Positions 1 through 9,715 are shown, counted from the first letter of the stretch. The stretch: 64,000 nucleotides of DNA from Pseudomonas putida (GCA_041071465.1 CP163498.1:4482001-4546000); one strand, 5' to 3'. The notes: generated from the letters alone by a model not told the origin. Made by a program: numbers and translations.

Positions 1-2261
1 CCCAGCAGTTGAACGAAGAGCTGCAAGTGCAGCAGGAAGAACTGAAAACCGCTAACGAAGAGCTGGAAGAGCAATCGCGCGTGCTCAAGGAGTCCCAGGC
101 CCACCTGGAAACCCAGCAGGCGGAACTGGAGCAGACCAACGAGCAGTTGTCCGAGCGTACCGAGGCGCTGGACCGCAAGAATGACGAACTGGTCCAGGCC
201 CAGGAAGAACTGCAGGCACGTGCCGACGAGTTGCAGCGCTCTAGCAAGTACAAGTCCGAATTCCTCGCCAACATGTCCCACGAACTGCGCACGCCGCTGA
301 ACAGCTCGCTGATCCTGGCCAAGCTGCTGGCGGAGAACGCCGAAGGCAACCTCAGCGACGAGCAGGTGAAGTTTGCCGAGTCGATCTACTCGGCTGGTAA
401 CGACCTGCTCAACTTGATCAACGATATTCTCGATATCGCCAAGGTCGAGGCCGGCAAGCTCGAAGTGCGGCCAGAAAGCACCCAGGTGGAGCGCCTGGTC
501 GAGGGCCTGCGCGGGATGTTCGAACCGCTGGCCGGGCACAAGGGCCTGGCCTTCGAGGTAACGGCCGAGGCACAGGTGCCGGCCACCCTGTTCACCGACC
601 GCCAGCGCCTTGAACAGATCCTCAAGAACCTGCTGTCCAATGCCATCAAGTTCACTGAGCGTGGCAAGGTCAGCCTGAACATTGGCTACCAGCCTGGCAC
701 GGGCATCGTGTTTGCCGTGCGCGATACTGGTATCGGCATTGCGGCCGACCAGCAGCAGGCGATTTTCGGTGCCTTCCATCAGGTCGATGGCACCAGCAAC
801 CGCCGTTATGGCGGCACCGGCCTGGGCCTGTCGATTTCCCGAGACCTGGCGCATTTGCTCGGCGGGCAGATCAACGTCGACAGCAGCCCCGGCCAGGGCA
901 GCGTGTTCAGTCTGATTCTGCCGGAGCACTATGAGCGCCTGGCGCAGGACGTCGAGCCGCTCAGCCTGCGTCCGGCGGTCGATACGTTGCCACCCGCGCC
1001 GCAGGTGCCGGTGGTGTCAGCGCCAAAACGCCTGGCATTGGCATTTGTCGACGACCGCGAGCGCGCACCGTTCAGCAACCGCTGCATCCTGGTGATCGAA
1101 GACGAACCGAACTTTGCCCGCATCCTCTTCGACCTGGCCCACGAGCTGGGTTACAGCTGCCTAGTGGCGCAGGGCGCCGACGAAGGCTTCGAGCTGGCCG
1201 CCCAGTACATCCCCGATGCGATCCTGCTGGACATGCGCCTGCCCGACCATTCCGGCCTGACCGTGCTGCAACGCCTGAAGGAGCAAGCCGGCACCCGGCA
1301 TATTCCGGTGCATATCATTTCTGTGGAAGACCGGGTCGAGGCCGCCATGCACATGGGCGCTGTCGGTTATGCGGTCAAGCCCACCAGCCGCGAAGAGCTC
1401 AAGGAAGTGTTCGCCCGCCTGGAAGCCAAGCTGACCCAGAAGCTCAAGCACATCCTGCTGGTGGAAGACGACGACCTGCAGCGCGAGAGCATTGCCCGGC
1501 TGATCGGCGACGACGATGTCGAGATCACCGCCGTGGCGTTTGCCCAGGACGCGCTTGCGCTGCTGCGCGAGAACATCTACGACTGCATGATCATCGACCT
1601 GAAGCTGCCGGACATGCTTGGCAACGAGCTGCTCAAGCGCATGACCGCCGAGGATATCCGTTCCTTCCCGCCGGTGATCGTGTACACCGGGCGCAACCTG
1701 ACCCGCGAAGAAGAAGCCGACCTGCTCAAGTACTCGCGCTCGATCATCATCAAGGGCGCGCGCTCGCCGGAGCGCCTGCTTGACGAAGTGACGCTGTTCC
1801 TGCACAAGGTCGAGTCGCAGCTGTCCAACGAGCGCCAGCGCATGCTCAAGACCGCCCGCAGCCGCGACAAGGTGTTCGAGGGGCGCAAGGTGCTGCTGGT
1901 AGACGATGATGTGCGTAACATCTTCGCCCTCACCAGCGCCCTGGAGCACAAGGGCGCAATCGTCGAGATCGGCCGTAACGGCCGTGAGGCCATCGAACGC
2001 CTGGAGCAGCATGACGACATCGACCTGGTGCTGATGGACGTGATGATGCCGGAAATGGACGGTTTCGAGGCCACCCGCCTGATCCGCCAGCAACCGCGCT
2101 GGCGCAAGCTGCCGATCATCGCCGTGACCGCCAAGGCCATGAAGGATGACCAGCAGCGTTGCCTGCAGGCCGGGGCCAATGATTACCTGGCCAAGCCGAT
2201 CGACCTGGACCGTCTGTTCTCGTTGATCCGTGTATGGTTGCCGCAACTGGAGCGAATTTGA
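1..2261 (+). CDS. Hybrid sensor histidine kinase with three receiver domains (5' end outside window)
   Basis: The gene is already open at the window edge, so its N-terminal sensor part is missing. The visible 753 residues start with a long Glu/Gln-rich coiled coil of about 80 residues. A HisKA box follows with the phospho-acceptor His in SHELRTPLN, then a HATPase with N-box LSNAIKFTE, G1 DTGIGIA and G2 GTGLGLSI. Three receiver domains follow, with Asp in LLDMRLP, IIDLKLPD and LMDVMMPEMDG. Phosphate could pass inside the protein or to the downstream receivers. It overlaps the cheR-like gene by 4 bp and heads an operon running to 5292. The signal sensed cannot be judged from what is visible. 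Confidence 0.93.
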   Translation, partial: QQLNEELQVQQEELKTANEELEEQSRVLKESQAHLETQQAELEQTNEQLSERTEALDRKNDELVQAQEELQARADELQRSSKYKSEFLANMSHELRTPLNSSLILAKLLAENAEGNLSDEQVKFAESIYSAGNDLLNLINDILDIAKVEAGKLEVRPESTQVERLVEGLRGMFEPLAGHKGLAFEVTAEAQVPATLFTDRQRLEQILKNLLSNAIKFTERGKVSLNIGYQPGTGIVFAVRDTGIGIAADQQQAIFGAFHQVDGTSNRRYGGTGLGLSISRDLAHLLGGQINVDSSPGQGSVFSLILPEHYERLAQDVEPLSLRPAVDTLPPAPQVPVVSAPKRLALAFVDDRERAPFSNRCILVIEDEPNFARILFDLAHELGYSCLVAQGADEGFELAAQYIPDAILLDMRLPDHSGLTVLQRLKEQAGTRHIPVHIISVEDRVEAAMHMGAVGYAVKPTSREELKEVFARLEAKLTQKLKHILLVEDDDLQRESIARLIGDDDVEITAVAFAQDALALLRENIYDCMIIDLKLPDMLGNELLKRMTAEDIRSFPPVIVYTGRNLTREEEADLLKYSRSIIIKGARSPERLLDEVTLFLHKVESQLSNERQRMLKTARSRDKVFEGRKVLLVDDDVRNIFALTSALEHKGAIVEIGRNGREAIERLEQHDDIDLVLMDVMMPEMDGFEATRLIRQQPRWRKLPIIAVTAKAMKDDQQRCLQAGANDYLAKPIDLDRLFSLIRVWLPQLERI

Positions 2262-3079
2262 CTAGCGAACGTAATACCGACATCGAAATCCGCTTGCTGA
2301 TCGAGGCCATCTACCTCAAGTACAGCTACGATTTTCGCAACTATTCCGGCGCTTCGATCAAGCGCCGGATCCTGCACGCGCTGCGCCAGTTCGACTGCTT
2401 GACGGTGTCGGCGCTGCAAGAGCGCGTGCTGCACGACCCCGGCATGTTCATGCAGTTGCTGCAGTACCTGACGATCCCTGTCAGCGAGATGTTTCGCGAC
2501 CCGGGGCACTTCCTGGCGTTGCGTAACGAAGTGGTGCCGCTGCTGCGCACCTGGCCGTCGATCAAGGTGTGGATTGCCGGCTGCAGCACGGGCGAGGAGG
2601 TGTATTCGATGGCCATCCTGCTGCGTGAAGAGGGTCTGCTGGAGCGCACCATCATCTATGCCACCGACATCAATCCGCATTCGCTGGACAAGGCCAAGCA
2701 GGGCATCTACTCGATGCAGAGCATGCGCGAGTACGCCGAGAACTACCGCATGGCCGGTGGTCGCCGGGACTTTTCCGAGTACTACACGGCGGCCTACGGC
2801 AACGCCATCATGGACAGCACCCTGCGCGACAACGTGACCTTTGCCGACCACAGCCTGGCCACCGACAGCGTGTTTTCCGAAACCCAGTTGGTGTCGTGCC
2901 GCAACGTGCTCATCTACTTCAACAAGGAGCTGCAGGATCGCGCCCTCGGGTTGTTCCACGAGTCGTTGTGCCACCGCGGCTTCCTGGTGCTGGGCAGCAA
3001 GGAGTCGGTGGACTTCTCGGCCTACAGCGAGCGTTTTGAGCCGCTGGTTAAACCCGAGCGGATCTACCGTAAATCATGA
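2258..3079 (+). CDS. CheR-type protein-glutamate O-methyltransferase
   Basis: SAM-dependent methyltransferase of the CheR family, 273 residues. The N-terminal helical CheR domain (YDFRNYSGASIKRR) precedes the SAM-binding motif AGCSTGEEVYSMAI and a late VSCRNVLIYF motif typical of CheR. I prefer the TTG start at 2258, which overlaps the upstream stop as TTGA and has GGAG at 2249-2252. An in-frame ATG at 2234 is possible but lacks a good ribosome site. It overlaps cheB by 4 bp (ATGA). Canonical CheR methylates MCP glutamates, but no MCP is encoded nearby, so its substrate here is unknown. Confidence 0.9.
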   Translation: MTSERNTDIEIRLLIEAIYLKYSYDFRNYSGASIKRRILHALRQFDCLTVSALQERVLHDPGMFMQLLQYLTIPVSEMFRDPGHFLALRNEVVPLLRTWPSIKVWIAGCSTGEEVYSMAILLREEGLLERTIIYATDINPHSLDKAKQGIYSMQSMREYAENYRMAGGRRDFSEYYTAAYGNAIMDSTLRDNVTFADHSLATDSVFSETQLVSCRNVLIYFNKELQDRALGLFHESLCHRGFLVLGSKESVDFSAYSERFEPLVKPERIYRKS

Positions 3080-3651
3080 ACGGCGTGCGTGCGGTGGTGA
3101 TCGGTGCCTCGGCAGGCGGCGTGACGGCGTTGTTCACGGTGCTGGGCGGGTTGCCGGCCAGCTTCGCCATCCCTGTGCTGTGCGTGCTGCATTTGCCGGA
3201 TAACCGCCACAGTCAGTTGGCTGCAGTGCTGCAGCGCCGTCTGCACCGGCCGGTGCACGAGGCACAGGACAAGGAACCGTTGCGCCCCGGCCTGATCTAC
3301 GTGGCCGGGCCCGGCTACCACCTGTCGGTGGAGCGTGATTTCACCCTGTCGTTGAGCCAGGAGCCGCCGGTGCATTTTTCCAGGCCGGCAATCGACTACC
3401 TGTTCATGTCCGCTGCCGACGCCTATGGTGACGGCCTGCTTGGCGTGCTGCTCACCGGTGCCAATGAAGACGGCGCCCAAGGGCTTGCCTATATCAAGAA
3501 CAATGGGGGCAGGACCCTCGTCCAGGACCCTCGTGACGCACAGGTTGCGCTGATGCCGGAGGCCGCCCTGGCCCTGCACCAGCCCGACCATATTCTTTCT
3601 CTGAGTGGCATCGAGCAATTGCTCGCTGCCCTGGAACCCAGCGCATGCTAA
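3076..3651 (+). CDS. CheB-type methylesterase domain protein without a receiver
   Basis: The protein is 191 residues and is only the CheB catalytic domain. Canonical CheB is about 350 residues with an N-terminal receiver that gates activity. The catalytic triad is readable as Ser12 in GASAGG, His39 in LHLP and Asp132 in GANEDGAQG. In canonical CheB the enzyme demethylates or deamidates receptor glutamyl residues. Without its own receiver, control must come from elsewhere, perhaps from the separate receiver proteins in the same operon. It starts within the cheR-like stop (ATGA) and overlaps the next gene by 7 bp, so the genes are translationally coupled. Confidence 0.9.
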   Translation: MNGVRAVVIGASAGGVTALFTVLGGLPASFAIPVLCVLHLPDNRHSQLAAVLQRRLHRPVHEAQDKEPLRPGLIYVAGPGYHLSVERDFTLSLSQEPPVHFSRPAIDYLFMSAADAYGDGLLGVLLTGANEDGAQGLAYIKNNGGRTLVQDPRDAQVALMPEAALALHQPDHILSLSGIEQLLAALEPSAC

Positions 3652-4870
3652 GCCACACCATCGCCAAACTGCTGATCGTCGACGATCTGCCGGAGAACCT
3701 GCTGGCCCTCGCCGCCCTGATCCAGGGAGAAGACCGCGAGGTGCACCAGGCTCAGTCTGCCGAAGCGGCGTTGTCGCTGTTGCTTGAACACGAGTTCGCC
3801 CTGGCCATCCTCGATGTGCAGATGCCGGGCATGAACGGCTTCGAGCTGGCCGAACTGATGCGCGGCACGGAAAAAACCCGCAATATCCCCATCGTCTTCG
3901 TCACTGCTGCCGGGCGCGAGATGAACTATGCCTTCAAAGGCTACGAGAGCGGTGCGGTGGACTTCCTGTACAAGCCGCTCGACACCCTGGCGGTGAAGAG
4001 CAAGGTGTCGGTGTTCGTCGACCTGTACCGCCAGCGTAAAGTGCTGGACCGCCAATTGCAGGCATTGGAGCGCAGCCGTCAGGAGCAGGAGCTGCTGCTG
4101 ACCCAACTGCAGACGGCGCGAGTTGAGCTGGAACATGCCGTGCGCATGCGTGATGACTTCATGTCGATCGTCTCCCACGAGGTGCGCACCCCACTCAATG
4201 GGCTGATCCTGGAAACCCAACTGCGCAAGATGCACCTGGCGCGCGGCAACCTCGCTGCCTTCAGTGGCGATAAGCTGCAGGCCATGGTCGAGCGCGACGA
4301 ACGGCAGATCAACAGCCTGATACGCCTGATCGAAGACATGCTCGATGTATCGCGCATCCGGACCGGCAAACTGTCCCTGCGGCCCAAGGTGTTCGACCTG
4401 GGCAACTGGTGCGGGGGCTGGTAGAGAACTTCACCGCCCAGGCCACGGCGCTGGAAACCTACGTGGAGCTGCAACGCTGCGAACCGCTGCAAGGCGAGTG
4501 GGACGAATTTCGCATTGAGCAAGTGGTAGCCAACCTGTTGTCCAATGCGTTGCGTTACGGTGAACGCAAGCCGGTGCAGGTGCGCGTATTCAAACAGGAC
4601 GGCCTGGCGTGTGTGCAGGTGCAAGACCAGGGGATCGGCATTGATGCAGCCAACCAGCAGCGCATTTTCCAGCAGTTCGAGCGGGTCGCCGCCCAGCAGG
4701 CCAGTGGCGGGTTGGGGTTGGGGCTGTATATTTCGGAACAGATCGTCCAGGCCCACGGCGGGCGTATACAGGTCGAAAGTGAAGAGGGCAAAGGCGCCAC
4801 CTTCACCTTGCAATTACCGCTGGCAAAACACGAACAACAAAACGACCAGGCGCGGGCAACCTCTGCGTAA
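3645..4870 (+). pseudogene. Receiver-histidine kinase fusion, interrupted by one apparent frameshift
   Basis: The gene reads as N-terminal receiver (Asp57 in AILDVQMPG), coiled-coil linker, HisKA with SHEVRTPLN, then a HATPase in the +1 frame (LLSNALRYG, DQGIGID, GLGLGLYI). The first frame stops at 4424. Restoring one C near 4405 turns GNWCGGW-stop into GNLVRGLVENF and gives one 408-residue protein ending at 4870. Both halves are otherwise intact, so a sequencing deletion is likelier than a true null. This would be a second kinase in the operon, able both to receive phosphate and to autophosphorylate. Neighbours are the CheB-like gene (overlap) and a lone receiver 44 bp downstream. Confidence 0.85.
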
Positions 4871-4914
4871 GCCTGGGGTCTGATGGCCAACTGTAAGCAT
4901 TTCAAGGCGTTAAC

Positions 4915-5292
4915 ATGAGTGAAGATGCACAAGATGTGGTTCTGGTCGTCGAGGATGAACCGGCGATTCGCATGATTCTGCGCGACTACCTGGCGGGCGA
5001 GGGGTACCACGTACTGGTGGCCGAAGATGGCGAGCAGGCGTTCGCTATCCTGGCCAGCAAACCGCACTTGGACCTGATGGTGACGGACTTCCGCTTGCCG
5101 GGAGGTATCTCCGGGGTGGAGATTGCCGAGCCCGCCGTGAAGTTACGACCGGACTTGAAGGTCATCTTCATCAGCGGCTACCCGGCGGAGATTCTCGAGT
5201 CTGGCAGCCCGATCACCCGCAAGGCTCCGATCCTGGCCAAGCCATTCGACCTGGATACCTTGCACGAGCAGATCCAGGCACTGCTGCGCTGA
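4915..5292 (+). CDS. Stand-alone response regulator receiver
   Basis: A single-domain receiver of 125 residues. The acidic pocket is VEDE near residue 12, the phospho-acceptor is Asp58 in MVTDFRLPG, the switch residue is in ISGYP, and the conserved Lys lies in LAKPFD. There is no output domain, so it likely acts as a CheY/Spo0F-like carrier or as the sink of the two upstream kinases. It is the last gene of the operon, followed by a REP pair at 5316. The exact partner cannot be deduced from sequence alone. Confidence 0.9.
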   Translation: MSEDAQDVVLVVEDEPAIRMILRDYLAGEGYHVLVAEDGEQAFAILASKPHLDLMVTDFRLPGGISGVEIAEPAVKLRPDLKVIFISGYPAEILESGSPITRKAPILAKPFDLDTLHEQIQALLR

Positions 5293-5315
5293 AGCCTGCA
5301 GGTAAAACGCTATTC

Positions 5316-5433
5316 CTGTAGGAGCGGCCTTGTGTCGCGAAAGGGCTGCGCAGCAGCCCCAGCAACATCGGCTGCAGGCTGAAATCCTGGGGCCGCTTCG
5401 CGACCCTTTCGCGACACAAGGCCGCTCCTACAG
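5316..5433. repeat. Inverted pair of REP elements
   Basis: Two copies of a roughly 45-bp palindromic unit face each other. The left copy begins TGTAGGAGCGGCCTTGTG at 5318, and the right copy is its reverse complement, ending near 5433. Each unit can form its own hairpin. Related copies lie at 35099-35215, 42150-42270 and 59293-59405, all between genes. It sits between the ends of two convergent transcription units and may help terminate both. Confidence 0.9.
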
Positions 5434-5442
5434 TGGCCGTGT

Positions 5443-6024
5443 CTAACGCAGGGTCCGCTCCAATCCACCCATCAACATGCTCTCCATCAACCCCAGCCCC
5501 TGTTCCTCGGGGAGTGCCTTCAACATCCCCGGCAACTGGTTCAGCAGCGTCGCCACAACATGCGCGGTGGCCACCAAAGCCTCCCCCTGCAACGCCGCCT
5601 GCGGCGCGATCAACCTCAGCAACCCCGCCTCGTAACGCTTGCGCAACAAGGCCAGGCGTGCCCGCTGGTCATCGCTCAGGCAGCACAGGTCGCGCTCGGC
5701 CAGGCGAAACTGCAGCGGGCGCTCGGCATGCAACTGCCAGTGCGCGGCAATCAGGCAGCTCAATGCCGACGCACCACGTGCCATGGCCCGTCGTCCTTGG
5801 TCCAGGGTGGCCTGCAGCTCCTCGTACAACTCCTCGATCAAGTCGTACAACAGGTCCTGCTTACTGGGGAAGTGATGGTACAGCGAGCCGGCGGTCAGCC
5901 CCACATGGGCCGCCAGCTCGCGCATGCTGACCTGGCCAAAGCCCTTTTCGGCAAACAGCGCCATGGCCCGGTCACGTCGCTCTTCAAAGTTGGCACAGCG
6001 CATTGCGGCATTGACCGGGGGCAT
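5443..6024 (-). CDS. TetR-family transcriptional regulator
   Basis: A 193-residue repressor-type protein. Its N-terminal helix-turn-helix reads ALFAEKGFGQVSMRELAAHVGLTAGSLYHHFPSKQDLL, shown here only as the classic TetR pattern around residues 24-60. The C-terminal ligand domain is not diagnostic. The start at 6024 is supported by GAGGACAAGG just upstream; a start at 6003 would remove seven residues. It is the third gene of the bktB-hbd-tetR operon, 12 bp after hbd, so it probably controls that acyl-CoA operon in response to an acyl-CoA or related metabolite. This role is inferred from position. Confidence 0.88.
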   Translation of the reverse strand: MPPVNAAMRCANFEERRDRAMALFAEKGFGQVSMRELAAHVGLTAGSLYHHFPSKQDLLYDLIEELYEELQATLDQGRRAMARGASALSCLIAAHWQLHAERPLQFRLAERDLCCLSDDQRARLALLRKRYEAGLLRLIAPQAALQGEALVATAHVVATLLNQLPGMLKALPEEQGLGLMESMLMGGLERTLR

Positions 6025-6036
6025 GGCGCCTTGTCC

Positions 6037-6885
6037 TCAGTAAGTGAAGAAACCGCGACCGCTCTTGCGCCCCAGCCAACCGGCCGCGACCATTTCCTTG
6101 AGCAGCGGGGCAGGACGATACTTGCTGTCGTTGAAGCCTTCATGGAAGGCCTCCATGATCGCCAGCAGGGTATCCAGGCCAATCAGGTCGGCCAGGGCCA
6201 GAGGGCCGATCGGCTGGTTGCAGCCCAGGCGCATGCCGGTGTCGATGTCCTCGGCACTGGCCAGGCCTTCCTGGCGCACGAAGATCGCCTCGTTGATCAT
6301 CGGCACCAGGATGCGGTTGACCACGAAGCCTGGGCGGTTGCCAGCGGTGATCGGCGTCTTGCCGACTTTTTCGGTCACCACCAGCGCCTGTGCGTAGGTG
6401 CTGTCGCTGGTCTGCAGGCCGCGAATGATCTCGACCAGCGCCATCATTGGCACCGGGTTGAAGAAGTGCACGCCAATGAAGCGCTCGGGGTGTTCGATGC
6501 TGGCGGCCAGCTGGGTGACCGACAGCGACGAGGTATTGGTGGCGATCAGGCAGTCGGCGGCGACGTTGGCGGCCACTTGTTGCAGGATGCGCTGCTTGAG
6601 CTGCAGGTTCTCGGTGGCGGCCTCGATCACCAGCTGCGCACTGCTGAGCTGGGTGTAGTCGGTGCTGGTGCGGATGCGTGCTTTCGCCGCCACCGCCTTG
6701 TCCGCTTCCAGGGTGCCCTTGCTGACCTGGCGTTCCAGGTTTTTGCTCAAGGTGGCTACACCGCGCTCCAGCGCAGCGTCGGAAACATCCACCAACAGCA
6801 CCTGGTAGCCGGCGACCGCGCACACCTGGGCAATGCCGTTGCCCATGGTGCCGGCGCCGATCACGGCGATCTGTTCAATGCTCAT
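6037..6885 (-). CDS. hbd: 3-hydroxybutyryl-CoA dehydrogenase family protein
   Basis: NAD(P)-dependent oxidation or reduction of short-chain 3-hydroxyacyl-CoA. The 282-residue length fits the single-domain Hbd/PaaH family. The dinucleotide-binding fold starts IAVIGAGTMGNG, the catalytic His lies in HFFNPVPMMALVEI, and the C-terminal dimerisation part ends GRKSGRGFFTY. I chose the ATG at 6885, preceded by GAGGGAGCC, over longer upstream frames that lack the fold. It follows bktB with a 13-bp gap. The two enzymes would carry out consecutive steps of short-chain beta-oxidation or of PHB precursor interconversion in the cytoplasm. Confidence 0.92.
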   Translation of the reverse strand: MSIEQIAVIGAGTMGNGIAQVCAVAGYQVLLVDVSDAALERGVATLSKNLERQVSKGTLEADKAVAAKARIRTSTDYTQLSSAQLVIEAATENLQLKQRILQQVAANVAADCLIATNTSSLSVTQLAASIEHPERFIGVHFFNPVPMMALVEIIRGLQTSDSTYAQALVVTEKVGKTPITAGNRPGFVVNRILVPMINEAIFVRQEGLASAEDIDTGMRLGCNQPIGPLALADLIGLDTLLAIMEAFHEGFNDSKYRPAPLLKEMVAAGWLGRKSGRGFFTY

Positions 6886-6898
6886 GTACCAGGCTCCC

Positions 6899-8083
6899 TC
6901 AAACGCGCTCGAAGACAACGGCGATGCCTTGGCCGCCACCGATGCACATGGTGGCCAGGGCGTAGCGGCCCTGGATGCGCTGCAGTTCATGGATGGCCTT
7001 GGTGGCGATGATCGCGCCAGTGGCGCCTACCGGGTGGCCCAGGGAAATGCCCGAGCCGTTGGGGTTGACCTTTTCCGGGTCGAAGCCCAACTCGCGGGCC
7101 ACGGCGCAGGCCTGGGCGGCGAAAGCTTCGTTGGACTCGATCACGTCCAGGTCCTGCAGCTTCAGGCCGGTCTTTTCCAGCACCTTGCGGGTGGCCGGGA
7201 TCGGCCCAAGGCCCATCAATTCGGGCTCGACACCGGCGTGGGCATAACCCACCAGGCGTGCCAGCGGCTTCAGGCCCAGGCGGCGCACCGCGTCACCAGT
7301 GGCCAGCACCAGGCCGGCGGCGCCATCGTTGATACCGCTGGCGTTGCCGGCGGTAACGGTGCCGTCTTTCTTGAACACCGGCTTCATGCCGGCCAGTTGT
7401 TCGGCGGTGACATCGCCACGTACGTGTTCGTCGACACTGAACTGCACACTGCCTTTGCGGGTTTTCAGCTCCAGCGGCACGATCTGGCTGTCGAAGCGGC
7501 CTTCGGCAATGGCACGGGCGGCGCGGCGCTGGCTGGTCAGGGCCAGTTCGTCCTGCATTTCGCGGGTGATGCCGTGCTTGGCCGAGACGTTTTCGGCGGT
7601 GATGCCCATGTGGAAGTGCTGGAACGGGTCATGCAGTACGCCGACGGTGTAGTCGATGCCTTGCAAGTCACCCATGCGCGCCCCCCAGCGGGCCTGTGGC
7701 AACAGGTACGGGCCACGGCTCATGGATTCGGCGCCGGCCGCCACGGCCACCTCGGTGTCGCCCAACAGCAAGCCTTGGGCTGCCGAGACGATGGCCTGCA
7801 GGCCAGAGCCGCACAGGCGATTGACGTTGAATGCCGGGGTTTCCTTGGGGATGCCGGCGTTCATTGCCGCTACCCGCGCAAGGTACGCGTCACGTGGTTC
7901 GGTAGGGATCACCGTGCCCATCACCAGGTGGCCGACTTGCTCGGCGGCAAGGCCCGAACGCTCGATGGCGGCGCGGGTCACGGCACTGGCCAGGTCGGCC
8001 AGCGGCAGGTCCTTGAGGGAACCGCCGAAGCCACCAATGGCTGAACGGACGGCACTGACGACGTAGATTTCTGCGCTGCTCAT
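6899..8083 (-). CDS. bktB: Acetyl-CoA acetyltransferase / beta-ketothiolase
   Basis: Thiolase II-type enzyme of 394 residues that cleaves or forms 3-ketoacyl-CoA. The nucleophilic Cys91 lies in [11 protein letters not shown], the His in GHPVGATGA, and the second Cys in MCIGGGQG. The start at 8083 has GGAG upstream. The frame continues further upstream but that stretch has no thiolase similarity. It is the first gene of the operon with hbd and tetR. The symbol follows the usual annotation of this thiolase in P. putida. The chain-length preference cannot be read from the sequence, so phaA-like activity is an alternative. Confidence 0.92.
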   Translation of the reverse strand: MSSAEIYVVSAVRSAIGGFGGSLKDLPLADLASAVTRAAIERSGLAAEQVGHLVMGTVIPTEPRDAYLARVAAMNAGIPKETPAFNVNRLCGSGLQAIVSAAQGLLLGDTEVAVAAGAESMSRGPYLLPQARWGARMGDLQGIDYTVGVLHDPFQHFHMGITAENVSAKHGITREMQDELALTSQRRAARAIAEGRFDSQIVPLELKTRKGSVQFSVDEHVRGDVTAEQLAGMKPVFKKDGTVTAGNASGINDGAAGLVLATGDAVRRLGLKPLARLVGYAHAGVEPELMGLGPIPATRKVLEKTGLKLQDLDVIESNEAFAAQACAVARELGFDPEKVNPNGSGISLGHPVGATGAIIATKAIHELQRIQGRYALATMCIGGGQGIAVVFERV

Positions 8084-8253
8084 AGGGGCTCCGATTGCGA
8101 AGGCATGGCGGGACTGGGCCAGGCTCTGCGAGAATGGCCGACGATATCCCGGAGTGGGTCCGAGTCTAGGCAAAGGCTCTGTGGCAGCCTATGCCGGATC
8201 TGTTCAAACAACCTGGCACTTTTTGCCACTCAGCATAGACAGCGAAAACCACC

Positions 8254-9273
8254 ATGCGCGATAGCGATTCGGTCGCCGTGTACTTCCTCAACGCCATGCT
8301 CCATGCCCTGCGCGACAGCCCCGCCGAGCGCGACGCTCAGCTGCTGGCGGTGGGCATCGCCCCGCAATTGCTCGACCAGCCCCAGGCACGGGTGCCGGCC
8401 AAGGCGTTCGCCCAGCTATGGCTGGCGTTGATCCAGCGCCTGGACGATGAATTTTTCCGCCTCGACAGCCATGGCATGCCGCTGGGCAGTTTTGCCCTGA
8501 TCTGCCGGGGCTTGATCCTCGAACCGAACCTGGAAAAGGCCTTGCGCCAGTGCATGGGCGGTTTCGGCCTGTTCCTGCGTGATTTGCAGGGCAGCCTGAC
8601 CGTACGTGGCGGGCGGGCGCTGATCAGTGTGCAGTCGAACATTGCCGACCCGCTGACTCGGGTGTATGCCGAGGAAACCTACCTGGTGCTGATGATCGGC
8701 ATGCTGTGCTGGCTGGCCGGGCGGCGGATCGCCATCGATCGCACCGAGCTGGCCGAGTTACGCCCGGCCCAGGAGGACGACCTGCTGCTGTGGGGGCCAG
8801 ACCTGCGCCTGGGCAGCGGGCGCACCGAGGTGGAGTTCGACAGCGCCTATCTGCGCCTGCCAGTGGTGCAGGACCTGGCGGCCTTGAAGACCTTTCTGCG
8901 CAGTGCGCCGCAGGGGCTGGTGATCCGTTTTCGCAACCAGAACGGCCTGGTGGCCGAGGTGTACCGGCACCTGCGGGCCCTGCGCTATGGGCAGTGGCCG
9001 ACGTTGACGGCCCTGGCGCAACAGCAGGGGATCAGTGCCAGTACGTTCCGCCGGCAGTTGGAGCGGGAGGGGCGGTCCTATCAGCAGATCAAGGATGAGG
9101 TGCGCCGGGCGATGGCCTTCGAGCGGTTGCGCGAAGGCGAGCTGAGCATTGCCGAAATTGCCGAGCAAGCGGGGTTTCAAGAGCCCAGCGCGTTTCACCG
9201 GGCATTCAAGAAGTGGACCGGCCACAGCCCCGGCAGCTATCGGGCGCGGTTGGCCGGTACAGGCAATCAATGA
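8254..9273 (+). CDS. AraC-family transcriptional regulator
   Basis: A 339-residue regulator. The N-terminal ~200 residues match the arabinose-binding-like domain common in Pseudomonas AraC proteins (for example GSFALICRGLILEPNLEKAL). The C-terminal double helix-turn-helix includes LTALAQQQGISASTFRRQL and IAEIAEQAGFQEPSAFHRAF, ending GHSPGSYR. It is transcribed divergently from bktB across a 170-bp gap, so it is a likely activator of the bktB-hbd-tetR operon. That operon would then have two regulators. The ribosome site is weak. Confidence 0.9.
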   Translation: MRDSDSVAVYFLNAMLHALRDSPAERDAQLLAVGIAPQLLDQPQARVPAKAFAQLWLALIQRLDDEFFRLDSHGMPLGSFALICRGLILEPNLEKALRQCMGGFGLFLRDLQGSLTVRGGRALISVQSNIADPLTRVYAEETYLVLMIGMLCWLAGRRIAIDRTELAELRPAQEDDLLLWGPDLRLGSGRTEVEFDSAYLRLPVVQDLAALKTFLRSAPQGLVIRFRNQNGLVAEVYRHLRALRYGQWPTLTALAQQQGISASTFRRQLEREGRSYQQIKDEVRRAMAFERLREGELSIAEIAEQAGFQEPSAFHRAFKKWTGHSPGSYRARLAGTGNQ

Positions 9274-9277
9274 ATGA

Positions 9278-9715
9278 TCAGGCCGGCACCATGGCAAACC
9301 CGACCCCGAAGCGGTTCCAGGCATTGATGGTGGCAATCGCCAAGGTCAGGTTCGCCACTTCGGCCGGCTCGAAGTGCTCCTGCAAGGCTTCATATCGCCC
9401 CTGCGGCGCGCCGTGCTCAGGCAGGCGGGTCAGGCTTTCGACCCAGGCCAGCGCCGCACGTTCACGCGGGGTGAAGTAAGCGGTTTCGCGCCACACGCAC
9501 AAGGTCTGCAAACGTGCCTCGGTTTCACCCGCCTTGCGCGCATCGTTGGCATGCAGGTTGACGCAGTAGGCGCAGCCGTTGATCTGCGAAGCGCGCAGGC
9601 GTACCAGCTCCAGCAACGAACTCTCAAGGCCACTCTTGGCCAGGGCTTGCTCCAGGCCGACCATGGCTTTGTAGGCCTCGGGTGCGTGTTTGGCCCATTC
9701 GATACGGTTGTGCAT
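9278..9715 (-). CDS. Carboxymuconolactone decarboxylase / AhpD-like family protein
   Basis: A 145-residue protein of the CMD/AhpD fold. The redox motif is GCAYCVNLHANDA, with Cys-X2-Cys and the downstream His, near residues 50-60. This motif usually means an alkylhydroperoxidase-like protein rather than a true decarboxylase. The ATG at 9715 has GGAGA in front. It converges on the AraC gene with a 4-bp gap. No partner reductase is adjacent. The likely role is peroxide detoxification, inferred from the family only. Confidence 0.88.
   Translation of the reverse strand: MHNRIEWAKHAPEAYKAMVGLEQALAKSGLESSLLELVRLRASQINGCAYCVNLHANDARKAGETEARLQTLCVWRETAYFTPRERAALAWVESLTRLPEHGAPQGRYEALQEHFEPAEVANLTLAIATINAWNRFGVGFAMVPA

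Noticed and set aside
5560..8044. Long plus-strand frames across tetR, hbd and bktB
   Set aside because: They are antisense to three well-supported genes and rich in His, Gln and Gly, with no family signature.
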